From: Scytonema sp. UIC 10036
Lineage (GTDB): Bacteria > Cyanobacteriota > Cyanobacteriia > Cyanobacteriales > Nostocaceae
Direction: 5' to 3'
Assembly (NCBI RefSeq): GCF_009725235.1
Contig: NZ_WJFC01000088.1
Coordinates: 1 to 48,452, forward strand
DNA length: 48,452 nt
Part shown: in pieces, positions 1-7,774 of the stretch
How positions within the stretch are numbered: the first letter of the stretch is position 1
How the letters are laid out: the number at the start of each line of letters is the position of its first letter
Program-made: the position numbers and the translations under genes
Notes under the pieces: generated by a model
Seen by the model: the letters and a program-made list of their open reading frames with translations, nothing else
Databases searched by the model: none
What the model was told of the DNA's origin: nothing

Positions 1-36
1 CGAGGGGTCGGCGGATGCGGTGAAGGTCTGGAACAT
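1..36 (-). CDS. pepP: Xaa-Pro aminopeptidase, N-terminal 12 codons only (alphaproteobacterial type)
   Basis: On the minus strand an ATG at 36..34 opens a frame reading MFQTFTASADPS that runs off the window edge. Alphaproteobacterial aminopeptidase P proteins often begin MFQ(T/S)F, and in Rhizobiales this gene often follows prmA, which is the order here, with a 46-base gap. The family removes N-terminal residues that precede proline. Only 12 codons are visible, so the call rests on the start motif, gene order and high GC. It belongs to the non-cyanobacterial block of bases 1 to about 515. Confidence 0.45.
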   Translation of the reverse strand, partial: MFQTFTASADPS

Positions 37-82
37 GGCGCCTTGTTTAAGCGCTGGTCGTGACGGGTGCAACAAAAGCGCT

Positions 83-515
83 TCAGCGCTTCGTCAACGT
101 CAGGGTGGACCATCCGGTCACGCGGTCGTGCCGTTCGAGCGCAAAGCCCTGAGCTACAAAGGCGGCAATGACGGCCGGCGCCTGTGGGATGAGAATGCCC
201 GAGAGCACCAGTTTGCCCCGCGGCGGAACAATCCGCCGAATGTCCCGGGCGAGCCGCATCAGCTGACCGGATAGAATATTGGCGACCACGAGATCGAAGC
301 TCTCTGTTCGCCGTAACCGGGGATGTGACAAGCCGGTCGCGACATATGCTGCGATCCGGTGAGGAGCGGTGTTGGCCGCCATGTTCGACCGCGCCACCGC
401 GACGGAGGTCGGGTCCATGTCGGTGGCGATGATCGTGGCGCGCGGCAACACCCGCGCCGCCGCTATGGCGAGCACGCCCGAGCCGCAGCCGAGATCCAGA
501 ACGCGGTGACCATTA
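83..515 (-). pseudogene. prmA: Ribosomal protein L11 methyltransferase, 3' part, cut at the junction with the CRISPR array
   Basis: The frame reads through the SAM-binding motif LDLGCGSGVLAIAAA, then ATDMDP and VVANILSG, and ends GWSTLTLTKR, which is the PrmA C-terminus. PrmA trimethylates ribosomal protein L11. Only about 140 residues of a roughly 300-residue protein remain: the frame is open upstream of the internal ATG at 475 and is cut near 510-518, where GC-rich sequence turns abruptly into AT-rich sequence and a CRISPR repeat. Codon use is strongly GC-rich and unlike the rest of the window. The small hairpin AAGCGC/GCGCTT at 76-91 overlaps the stop. This is more likely a misassembly or contaminant than a transferred gene. 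Confidence 0.75.
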
Positions 516-518
516 AAA

Positions 519-701
519 GTTTCAATCCCGTTACCGGGTATCGCTACGTTTCAAGTTCGAGATGCCGATGATTTGCCAGTAGCGATCGCTAGTTTCAATC
601 CCGTTACCGGGTATCGCTACGTTTCAAGCACTTATCCTCCTTAATATGTAGAGCTAGTTCCTATGTTTCAATCCCGTTACCGGGTATCGCTACGTTTCAA
701 G
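519..701 (-). CRISPR. Three-repeat CRISPR array, no adjacent cas genes
   Basis: Three identical 37-base repeats lie at 519-555, 592-628 and 665-701, separated by two 36-base spacers (556-591 and 629-664). As written the repeat starts GTTTCAATCCCG and ends TACGTTTCAAG. Read on the minus strand it ends ATTGAAAC, the usual 5' handle sequence of crRNAs, so transcription probably runs right to left with the leader to the right of 701. CCCG/CGGG can form a short stem. The array stops at the boundary with the GC-rich block, so its leader-distal part may be missing rather than truly short. Confidence 0.93.
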
Positions 702-860
702 GCCGCCATCTGAAACCCTTACAGAGCAAGGACTCTACAAGCCGTTTTGGCAGATCGAAAAAATGACCTCATTTCCGGCTCGCTTATTGACACAAAATAT
801 CAATAGTGTCAAATATCAAAACGCTGTAACTATTAACTTGTCTAGGTTCTGGCGATTTTG
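702..860 (-). promoter_or_regulatory. Probable CRISPR leader
   Basis: AT-rich sequence next to the repeat that should be leader-proximal. It holds an inverted repeat, TTGACAC (787-793) and GTGTCAA (806-812), whose minus-strand copy offers a TTGACA-like -35 element pointing at the array. The assignment depends on the strand inferred from the repeat end ATTGAAAC; no transcription start is visible. Confidence 0.4.
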
Positions 861-1183
861 GCAGAACCCCCCAAGTTTTAGCTCCCGCTTCGTTCTGCCA
901 AACATCAATCTAGTAACATTGTAGACGCACTACGTCCCAACGTCCAGAATCGGTTAGATATCTTCATATTAATTGTACCGCTCGCTGGTCGCACAACCGC
1001 AAAGCACGTACAACTAAAGAATCAAGCTGCAAAAACTCCATCTCATCGCGATCGAATTTATTTAAATCGAACTCTTTGAGGTTGTAAACACTTTTCCTCA
1101 AACTGGCTATCTGTAGTTCAACCAATCACCCCCCTGAACGGTTACGCAATTCATCCATTGTTTGAAATTGTTGTTCAATTATT
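861..1183. other. Gene-poor stretch
   Basis: No frame with a convincing start or recognisable product was found on either strand. The sequence is AT-rich with scattered partial palindromes and runs from the CRISPR leader into the MITE-like repeat. Confidence 0.5.
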
Positions 1184-1290
1184 TCTATTGTTTTCACTTA
1201 TTTAGACCACACTCTTAATTCTTTTGCGCCTTTGCGCCTTTGCATGAGATAAAAAAGATGTGGTTCATTTACCTGAAAATAGCTGTAATC
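1184..1290. mobile_element. MITE-like repeat, family A, copy 1
   Basis: Imperfect terminal inverted repeats: the left end contains TTTTCACTTATTTAGACCAC and the right end, read on the other strand, contains TTTTCAGGTAAATGAACCAC. They enclose a filler of gcgcctttg units. The same ends occur at 41455 and 47728. About 107 bases and no coding capacity, so movement would need a transposase from elsewhere. Confidence 0.65.
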
Positions 1291-1650
1291 AACCGATATC
1301 TTGCACCTTCTTTGTGGGAGTGGGTGGTGGGCAATTTCCGCCCTACGAAACCATAGGCTTTTTAGCTTATGATTTTCTCAATAAGCCGATAGTGTAAAAT
1401 ATCATTTAAGTGATTTTACCGTTCTACATAGGGTCTATCAAAATCTTAAAAAAAACTGGCTTTTCTGCTTCTACTCATACCGATCGCATCTCAATACTAC
1501 TTGGATAAGAATTTTTGTGGTTTGAGATCGCCGTGAAGAAACTCAACAAATACCTGTAAATGTTGGGTTTCGTTCCTCAACCCAACCTACGTGTTTTCGT
1601 ATTTTTCAGCTTAACCGACAAGTATTGGATCGCATCTGAGGTTAATTATC
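1291..1650. other. Intergenic stretch with a palindromic repeat
   Basis: Nothing coding is visible. It contains the dispersed hairpin at 1561-1590 listed separately, and leads into the start of the DUF1963-like gene. Confidence 0.5.
1561..1590. repeat. Dispersed GTTGGGTT hairpin repeat, copy 1
   Basis: The arms GTTGGGTT and AACCCAAC fold into a hairpin around cgttcctc. An identical 30-base unit lies at 18732-18761. Such units are common between cyanobacterial genes; the function is unknown. Confidence 0.75.
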
Positions 1651-2706
1651 GTGAAACGCAATAAAATATTTAGATTAAATTCACTTAGAACTTCTCTTCA
1701 CCTAGAAGGCTGTTCTGTTACACATTACAGGCAACTTCATGAATTTTCCTCTGAAGCAGAAGCAGAAGCTTTTTTTGAAAAAAGTATTCAAGAATTACTA
1801 ACAGAGGGTTGGTATGATACCGAGTCTATCCCAACCGACGAAAATAACAAGGATTTTACTCCAGATGAGTTGCATAAGATGTTCTTAGAATTAACAGAAC
1901 GTCTGGATGAGTTTGCGATTGCAATTACAAAACCATATTTAGAAATTCTTCCATATCCAACATCAGAAACTACCCCTTGGCAAAGTAAGTTTGGCGGTTT
2001 TCCTTATTTTCCCAAGCAGACTCCTTACCCCACAGCCCCAGATGGTACTCCCCTTAGCCTTTTAGCACAAATAAATTTTTCCGACACTCCTACTTTAGAA
2101 GATTTACCAGAAAATGGTATTCTTCAGTTTTATATTGAAGCTACAAATCGGACAGCCTTTGGTTTGGAAAAGAATCCACAATTAGAACAAAGCACTTTCC
2201 GTGTTCTTTATTTTCCCGAACCCGACATGAATATAGACAATCTGCTAGATAACTTTGACTTTTTACCCACACCTGTAGGTTTACCATTATCAGGTTGTTT
2301 GGCTTTAAATTTAGCAGTCAAATCCAGTCCTATGAGTGGTTCAGATTATCGCTTTAAATCCTTACTGAAAAGCTATTTCCCCATCTTTCAACAGAGTGAA
2401 CTCAGCGAACAAATGGAGAATTCTCTCGAAGAACTAGCAGATGATTTCCTAGAGGAGTATGAAGAAAAATATTGGCAATTGGTAACAGGACACCGTATAG
2501 ATGGATATCCAAAATTTGTACAGAATGACGATCGCGAGTATTTTCTAGACGGGGAAGGCTACGATTTTCTGCTATTGCAAATGGACACTGACGATCGTAA
2601 CTCTATTAAGTGGGGAGATGGAGGAGTAGGTAACTTTTTTATTCAGCATACAGCACTCAAACGCTTAGACTTTTCCAAAGTTCTTTACACCTATGCCTCT
2701 TGTTAA
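1651..2706 (+). CDS. DUF1963 (YwqG-like) family protein
   Basis: A 351-aa soluble protein. The C-terminal two thirds resemble the YwqG/DUF1963 family: PWQSKFGGFPYFP, LSLLAQINFSDTP, GILQFYI, then GHRIDGYP and, near the end, DFLLLQMDTDD followed by WGDGGVGNFFI. Residues about 28-58 (EFSSEAEAEAFFEKSIQELL) look like the last helix of a WGR domain, so the N-terminus may be a worn WGR module. The function of the family is not established. The start is a GTG at 1651 with only a weak upstream purine run, and no good in-frame ATG precedes the conserved part. The final 20 bases or so reappear in a scar at 4267. Confidence 0.75.
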   Translation: MKRNKIFRLNSLRTSLHLEGCSVTHYRQLHEFSSEAEAEAFFEKSIQELLTEGWYDTESIPTDENNKDFTPDELHKMFLELTERLDEFAIAITKPYLEILPYPTSETTPWQSKFGGFPYFPKQTPYPTAPDGTPLSLLAQINFSDTPTLEDLPENGILQFYIEATNRTAFGLEKNPQLEQSTFRVLYFPEPDMNIDNLLDNFDFLPTPVGLPLSGCLALNLAVKSSPMSGSDYRFKSLLKSYFPIFQQSELSEQMENSLEELADDFLEEYEEKYWQLVTGHRIDGYPKFVQNDDREYFLDGEGYDFLLLQMDTDDRNSIKWGDGGVGNFFIQHTALKRLDFSKVLYTYASC

Positions 2707-2811
2707 AGACATCACTGCACTCAACCCCGTAGTACTTTGCCCGATCGCATCGTAGGCGATCGCTTCTAACTGACTTGTAAAATATAAACAGCAAAAAACC
2801 CTTTCACCCTT

Positions 2812-2976
2812 ATGAGTGTAAAAATCCAGACCGAAAAATCCAAATTACAGACAAGCACCAGTGTCAAGATAAATCAAGAAACAGAAACCGAAAAAATTTT
2901 ATGTTCTCATTGTCAGCGCACGGCTACGAACGGTATTAAGTGTAAAGGAATTTGTGTGGCTGACAACGACTATTAA
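2812..2976 (+). CDS. 54-aa cysteine-rich small protein, probable zinc knuckle
   Basis: ATG at 2812, TAA at 2974. A polar N-terminal half is followed by ILCSHCQRT and IKCKGICVADNDY, giving CxxC and CxxxxC pairs that could bind a metal. The frame is clean and the C-terminal half is the dense, conserved-looking part. It lies 105 bases after the DUF1963-like gene in the same direction. Its last codons are duplicated in decayed form at 4287-4320 (same GTGGCTGACAA-GACTATTAA pattern), which suggests a gene that was once copied with its surroundings. No function is known to me. Confidence 0.6.
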   Translation: MSVKIQTEKSKLQTSTSVKINQETETEKILCSHCQRTATNGIKCKGICVADNDY

Positions 2977-3062
2977 AGTATAATTTCTTACAATATGCGT
3001 GAGATAAGCAAAAAAACTCAAGTACTGAGACCTGAGTGAGTCTATTTTCCAAATTTCTTAGA

Positions 3063-3180
3063 TACATCACCAGCTGGTTGATGCACTTCTACCTCAGCTA
3101 TAGTAACAAAGGACTGGTAAAACTCAGCAACCCTGATGATTGGGTTTGAGCTTAGCTTTCTCCTTCAGCACAATACATTA
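3063..3180 (+). pseudogene. DUF4007-like gene remnant 1
   Basis: Reads YITSWLMHFYLSYSNKGL and then meets stop codons; the intact gene at 4486 has YITNWLMHFYLSFGDKGL. A second matching stretch, TAGCTTTCTCC followed by CAGCACAATACATT, matches 4850-4871, with the sequence between them shortened. It is a decayed middle piece of a second DUF4007-like gene, 1.7 kb upstream of the intact one. Confidence 0.75.
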
Positions 3181-3189
3181 CGTTAGTCC

Positions 3190-3564
3190 ATGAGTTTTGT
3201 TCCACGCTTCACTTACGATCATCTTTTGGTAAGGCATTTGGGAGTTATCGAGGGAGCACGTGCTGTTATTGAGGTGTTACCCCTTCCACCCGATACAACT
3301 CTGCGCCTGCGTCACGATGCTTTGCAAAGAAGTACACGTAGCTCGACCCAAATTGAAGGTAACCCCTTAGATGAAGTGGCTGTAAGACGAGCGATTGCTC
3401 GCAGCGATCGTACTGGAAGTGATGCTGAACAGGAAGTCCGTAATTACTGGCGAGCGCTCGATAGAGTTGAAGAATTTGCTGAAGCGCAAATCCCTATTAC
3501 AGAAGCATTTATCAAAGAATTGCACCGAATAGTAATAGTACGGGGTCGTGGACGTAGTAATTAG
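3190..3564 (+). pseudogene. Fic-family protein, N-terminal part only
   Basis: A frame of 124 codons resembling the Fic N-terminal domain, with the inhibitory helix motif STQIEGN (about residues 53-59) and FIKELHRIVI, which normally precedes the catalytic domain. The catalytic HPFxDGNGR motif is absent: the frame ends after GRGRSN. Fic proteins AMPylate target proteins, and this remnant cannot. A C-terminal piece follows at 3575, so the centre of the gene was probably deleted. Confidence 0.65.
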
Positions 3565-3574
3565 GATGCCGTAG

Positions 3575-3814
3575 TTAGTCAGGTTTGACCGCTTTGACTT
3601 CACAAGACTTCTAGCGCGGGTTCTTGATGGAGTAGATAATCCCTTCGCGATCAACCCTTCAGATATTGAATCTTGGTTTGGGGTTTCAGACCGTACTGCT
3701 CGTGAATGGCTTAAAGAGTGGGCTGAAGATGGTTTTGTAGATACGCTTAGATCTGCTTCTGGAACAAGAATCCGTAGCTATGTACTGGAGCACCAATCCA
3801 GTAGAAGTGCTTGA
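3575..3814 (+). pseudogene. Winged-helix C-terminal fragment, probably of the same Fic gene
   Basis: An open frame without a start codon, reading FDFTRLLARVLDG, then DIESWFGVSDRTAREWLKEW and IRSYVLEHQ before TGA at 3812. The SDRTAREWLKEW helix is a typical winged-helix recognition segment, as found at the C-terminus of many Fic proteins. It directly follows the Fic N-terminal piece, so I read the pair as one gene that lost its catalytic middle; independent origin cannot be excluded. Confidence 0.45.
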
Positions 3815-4485
3815 CGTAAAACGCAAAATATAGATGCTATTAAAATCAGGGATTTTGGCGTTACGTTTTAATGCAATCGCGTAGCGTCTCCGTAAGACAT
3901 AGGAGAATCGCTAAGAACCCGACCCATATATTTAGCCTAAAACAAGTAATTTATTTTACACTACAGACTATTATTTGTGTCAACATATATTAGTAGACTG
4001 GCGCTCTAGCACAGGAATAGATCGACATTTGCTTCAAAATAAGGACATTAGTTTCAGAAAATAGCGGAAGTAAATCAAGCAATTTTACCCTTCAAAATAG
4101 GGGCAAGCTACGAAAGATTAGTACTTTCAGCCTCTGACGCTAAAAAAATAACGGAAGTGGATGGCAAAAAATAACGCTTATTAATTGCTTTCTTAGTGGA
4201 CACTGACACTCATAACCAACATCTAGGAAAATACGTAAGATAAAGTATGTTTTAATCATAAAAGCATTCAAACGCTTAGACTTGCGTGGCTGACAATGAC
4301 TATTAAGGTATAAATTTTAAATTAAGAAATACGCGTGCTTTATCCTCTAAAAACGTCTAAGTACTTATGGATAAATATTTATATATTTTGTAAAGCAGCT
4401 AAAATCGCTGTAATCTAGCACTGTTGCCTGTTTCCCGTTCATAGTTCCTTCTTCCGATTAAATAATTTATTTTGCACGACTACTT
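3815..4485. other. Gene scrap region
   Basis: No intact gene. An imperfect hairpin lies near 3815-3870 (ACGTAAAACGC against GCGTTACGT), and at 3880-3915 there is a gcgtagcgtctccgta repeat typical of cyanobacterial intergenic DNA. At 4267-4320 is a scar that joins pieces matching 2654-2673 and 2957-2989. The last 160 bases are the AT-rich upstream region of the DUF4007-like gene. Confidence 0.55.
4267..4320 (+). pseudogene. Deleted copy of the 2650-2990 region
   Basis: GCATTCAAACGCTTAGACTT matches the end of the DUF1963-like gene (GCACTCAAACGCTTAGACTT at 2654). It is followed at once by GTGGCTGACAATGACTATTAA, matching the end of the 54-aa gene. The ~280 bases that separate these pieces in the original are missing, so this is a duplicated segment with an internal deletion. 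Confidence 0.7.
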
Positions 4486-5313
4486 ATGACTAAATTACAA
4501 CTGCATTTTAACGGCAATTTTTCCCTAAAAAAAGAAGAAGTTGCCAGAATACTCCAAGCAGCTACAGAAGAACCAGGCTTAAACGATCGCCTTGAAAACC
4601 TGATGAACAGAACAAGCTTGGGGAATGCTAAAGTTGGAAGAATCAAAAGTTGGGCAAGTCGTGCGGGTTTAATTCACGAGAATCGTCCCAGCCCTGAAGG
4701 GGAAATTGTTTGGCGTCTAGACCGCTACTTTGAATCATATATCACCAACTGGTTGATGCACTTTTATCTCAGCTTTGGTGACAAAGGACTGCAAAAACCA
4801 CCAAATAATCCTGCTGAACGCGGTGGGTGGTCTTATTTTGTCTTTAGCTTTCTCCCTCAGTACAATACATTTACTGTTGATGAATTACTGCATCATTTTA
4901 CATCTGTTTTTGAAGAAGAAAGCAAGGTGATTTCTACAAGAATAAAATATATTTTGCGAGCATATACCGATAACCAAGCTTTAGCATCCTGCAAGTTTAT
5001 TACTGTTAAAGAAGACAAATATTCTAATACAAATACCACTTTACCCAATCCTTACTTAACTGGATATTTTCTAGCCAAATTGTGGGAACGGGATTTCGGT
5101 GACGCCACCTCTGTCTTAACTGACGATCTCCTACAGCAAAAAATGGGATTAGCTCCTATTCTTGGTATAGAAACCGAAGCACTGCAGGAGTGTCTCAATC
5201 AGTTAGAAACCTTGGCGATCGTCGAACAGAGGCGTACTGTCTCCCCAGCCCAGATAGTTCGCCGTTGGACTGACCCCTTAGCTTTGTTGGAAAAAGCATA
5301 TGCTGATGAATGA
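4486..5313 (+). CDS. DUF4007-like protein, probable stray part of the BREX-like system
   Basis: A 275-aa soluble protein. The layout resembles DUF4007: a short N-terminal segment, then SLGNAKVGRIKSWASRAGLI and SPEGEIVWRLDRYFE (the family's typical winged-helix-like region), YITNWLMHFYL, and WSYFVFSFLPQYNTFTVDEL. It ends RRWTDPLALLEKAYADE. DUF4007 genes often sit next to PAPS-reductase-like or BREX/Dnd-type defence genes; the biochemical role is unknown. A worn copy of its last 16 codons lies directly upstream of the BrxF-like gene at 18967, so this gene family was probably the first gene of that operon. Three remnants of it lie in this window. Family assignment is by pattern. Confidence 0.65.
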   Translation: MTKLQLHFNGNFSLKKEEVARILQAATEEPGLNDRLENLMNRTSLGNAKVGRIKSWASRAGLIHENRPSPEGEIVWRLDRYFESYITNWLMHFYLSFGDKGLQKPPNNPAERGGWSYFVFSFLPQYNTFTVDELLHHFTSVFEEESKVISTRIKYILRAYTDNQALASCKFITVKEDKYSNTNTTLPNPYLTGYFLAKLWERDFGDATSVLTDDLLQQKMGLAPILGIETEALQECLNQLETLAIVEQRRTVSPAQIVRRWTDPLALLEKAYADE

Positions 5314-5356
5314 TTTAAACTAGCCTCTATATAAGAGTTACTTAACACCCCATACT

Positions 5357-5914
5357 TTAATGCTGCCAATTCCAAACCTTGATGCGCTTGTCTCCCCAAC
5401 TACCACCTATAATTGTTTGCCTATCTGAACTAAAATCAAAAAAATTAATTTCATCTGAATGACCTTGCAAAATCAGTCTTTGCATCCTATCTTCCTCCCA
5501 TTCCCAAATTTGTATTGCTTTAATCCCGCCAAACATAATTTTTTTGCCATCTGAAGTTATGGGAAGATAACTAACATAAGCGGGATAATTAAGAGTAGTA
5601 AGGCACTCCATCCATGACCAATAATTTAATCCTTGTAAAGCTTGAATAATCTTCGGTTCTTTCTTCTTTCGTAATAGGAGATAAGCAGCTTTCTGTATGG
5701 ATTGTACTTTATCTTCTAAAGCCTGAATCATCAAATTTAAACCCTGTTCTCCATATTTTAAAGCATCGGAAAGTGCTGCTATTCGGAGTTCTTCGACTGG
5801 ACTTACCTAACGCTTTTTTACACCTTCAATTCCACCTAAAACAGCACCATCAATCACAGGTGGGACTCCTCCGCCCAACACTGCGTCATTATTTTCAGGC
5901 TGATTTGCTGACAT
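5357..5914 (-). pseudogene. WD40-repeat protein, broken
   Basis: The gene begins at an ATG at 5914..5912 (MSANQPENNDAVLGG), a start seen in cyanobacterial WD40 proteins, and runs into an in-frame TAG after GGIEGVKKR. The frame then continues with VEELRIAALSDALKYGEQGL and HEAT-like helices, and finally WD40-like blades with TSDGKKIMFGG and a terminal RIKVWNW. Only one or two recognisable blades remain where a propeller needs about seven. So it has both a premature stop and loss of most of the propeller. Its 5' end faces the APH gene across a repeat-filled gap. Confidence 0.6.
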
Positions 5915-6089
5915 TGCATTTTTACCACTACACTGTTGCTAGTATTCCCAACTTCAGAGGATATTTTAAAAGTCTGGGCTAGTCAAAAATTCTAATGTGT
6001 AAAACGATGTTTAGACTCATCCTCTTTTCCTCTCTCGATCCGGTTCTGGGTGGGAATGCAGACTGGTGATCTGCTGCAGAGGGATACAG

Positions 6090-6145
6090 GAGGCTCCGCC
6101 TCCCTTAAGGCATTCCCAGCCTGAGGCTGGGAACGAGGTGATACA
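6090..6145. repeat. Dispersed hairpin repeat CATTCCCAGCCTGAGGCTGGGAACG
   Basis: The arms TTCCCAGCCT and AGGCTGGGAA form a hairpin. The same type of unit occurs at 40080-40107, where it is translated as the N-terminal region of an ABC transporter. It lies just downstream of the APH gene, between it and the WD40 pseudogene, and could also weakly terminate transcription. Confidence 0.6.
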
Positions 6146-6161
6146 AAACAACCAATTTTCT

Positions 6162-7166
6162 TCACACTTCTTGTGTTTCTTGAGAGTGAAGCAAAAACGG
6201 TTCACCTTCAAGATATTTACGAAGGTGTCTCTTGGCAATATGTTGAATATCATCTGAAATCCATTTGTGTTCTTCTGGATTCTTCAAAAGAAAGGAGTAA
6301 TTATATATTATTGCCATAATAAAGAATCCCTCTACTATTTGTAAGTAACGGTCGGGTAACTGACAAATAGTTTGATACCCTTTAAAAAAGGAGAATCTCA
6401 CTTGAGGCAGTAAATATTGAATTGACTCAGCAATATCGTAAAGGTAGTATCCAAAGCCACAACGAGCGAAATCAATTGGTAGAATGTGTCCGTTGTAGAA
6501 TAGATAATTGCTTTCATGTAAGTCTGCATGAATTAATCCCCACACGTCTTGTGCTTGACCCAGTGTTTTCATCATGCTTTCAATCTTCTGGATTGCTACT
6601 GTCAGCATCTTATAATGCTCTGGTGAAATCAAGCCATGGGATACTGCTGGGTAAAGTGCTAATAGTGCTGTGCGGAGACGATTTTCATCAAATATTGGGC
6701 GGACAAAATTTTGTGGTAATTTCCACTGACGGCTATGACGGTGCAGTTGACCCATTAATGAGCCTAGCTGGTGAGCTTGTTGTGGTGTTCGATGCGTATC
6801 AGAAATGCAGCCGTCTATCCAACGCAGCAACGAACAATTAAAAACATCTTGGGTAGCATCTGCTAACACTTGTGTCACCCATGTACCCTCTAAATTTTGC
6901 ACTGGCTCTTGCACTGTTATATTTGTCTCACGATGTAAGGCAACAAGCCACAAAAGTTCTGATTGGATAACGTCTGGTTTTTGCCATATATCATCCTGTA
7001 ACCCTGAAAGTGGTTGGTGGATGCGGAGAAGGAAGTTTTCCTCTGGTGCTTCCACATAAAAGGTTACGTTTCCACTATGACCCAGAAACCGAAGTTCTTT
7101 CTGAACTACAGCATATCGATCGAGCGCTGCCTGGGCAATACGTTCGTAAGCGTCAGTGTGAGCCAT
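6162..7166 (-). CDS. Aminoglycoside phosphotransferase-fold (APH) family kinase
   Basis: A 334-aa protein with the APH/homoserine kinase-like fold. The nucleotide-facing N-lobe carries FLLRIHQP. The catalytic loop is IHADLHESNYLF with D215, and the metal-binding segment is PIDFARCGFG with D232, 17 residues later, the usual spacing. The family phosphorylates small molecules or proteins; sequence alone does not give the substrate, and real antibiotic resistance is not implied. The ATG at 7166 is the first good start, and length is normal. A DUF4007-like scar lies immediately upstream at 7183-7247, so the native promoter region may be rearranged. Confidence 0.8.
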   Translation of the reverse strand: MAHTDAYERIAQAALDRYAVVQKELRFLGHSGNVTFYVEAPEENFLLRIHQPLSGLQDDIWQKPDVIQSELLWLVALHRETNITVQEPVQNLEGTWVTQVLADATQDVFNCSLLRWIDGCISDTHRTPQQAHQLGSLMGQLHRHSRQWKLPQNFVRPIFDENRLRTALLALYPAVSHGLISPEHYKMLTVAIQKIESMMKTLGQAQDVWGLIHADLHESNYLFYNGHILPIDFARCGFGYYLYDIAESIQYLLPQVRFSFFKGYQTICQLPDRYLQIVEGFFIMAIIYNYSFLLKNPEEHKWISDDIQHIAKRHLRKYLEGEPFLLHSQETQEV

Positions 7167-7182
7167 GATTTACAATGTCTTC

Positions 7183-7247
7183 TGGGAATGAGATTGCGGT
7201 GACGCAATCTTTGTCTGAACTGACGACATTCTACAGCAAAAAATGGG
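7183..7247 (+). pseudogene. DUF4007-like gene remnant 2
   Basis: TGGGAATGAGATTGCGGTGA and the following bases up to CTACAGCAAAAAATGGG match 5091-5151 of the intact DUF4007-like gene (the WERDFGDATSVLTDDLLQQKMG segment), but the frame is broken by two TGA codons. A further open piece at about 7260-7382 (TREQLELMTLNRSTD and on) has no identified parent. Confidence 0.7.
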
Positions 7248-7438
7248 GGCTTTATCACTAGAGAACAGTTGGAATTGATGACCCTGAACCGTTCCACTGA
7301 TATGAGTTATGAAGTCATGCTGAGCGAACTCATGGTAGCGAGCGAACATATTCGCAGTACCAGTTCTCAACCTAATTGTTGAACACCAAAAGTCGCATAT
7401 TTAGAGAAGCGATCGCTTCGGCGCAAGCCGTACCCGGC

Positions 7439-7581
7439 TTATCGCATCCATACACCCGTGTCAGACATTGCTTGTTTGAGTTCATTTATCCCAGCATAAC
7501 CCATTGGCTCTTGCTCGTACTTAAGTTTAATACCTTGCGCCGTTAATTGCTCAAAGACCCGACGCTCGATGAATGATTTAT
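7439..7581 (-). pseudogene. Unidentified C-terminal gene fragment cut by a MITE
   Basis: On the minus strand a frame enters from the MITE-like repeat and continues FIERRVFEQLTAQ, GIKLKYEQEPMGYAG and INELKQAMSDTGVW to its stop. The sequence is well formed but its 5' part is replaced by the repeat. I do not recognise the family. A further non-matching scrap lies on the other side of the repeat at 7689-7774. Confidence 0.35.
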
Positions 7582-7688
7582 TACAGCAAATTTCAACCTG
7601 GTGAGGTACAAAAATTACCCCCCTCTGTCCCCCCTTAGTAAGGGGGGATGAAAGGGGGGTGTACCTCATGAGACTGAGAAAAGCTATA
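7582..7688. mobile_element. MITE-like repeat, family B, copy 1
   Basis: About 107 bases with imperfect terminal inverted repeats (left AGCAAATTTCAACCTGGTGA; the right end read in reverse gives AGCTTTTCTCAGTCTCATGA), both leading into GGTAC. A strong central hairpin is built from CCCCCCTTA and TAAGGGGGG. A nearly identical copy lies at 45015-45121. No coding capacity. Confidence 0.75.
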
Positions 7689-7774
7689 TCCCAACATACA
7701 CTGTTTACTTGTACTCTGTAGATAATTTAGTCCGTGTTGGCGGACTTCGTTTGTGTAATTGCGAATCGCCTCTA

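Noticed and set aside
20..571. Plus-strand frames of 84 and 70 codons in the GC-rich block
   Set aside because: They are antisense to prmA, arise from high GC content, and the second runs into CRISPR repeats.
5773..6257. Several frames around the repeat at 6060-6145
   Set aside because: They translate the hairpin repeat or the antisense strand of the WD40 and APH genes; no start or family pattern.
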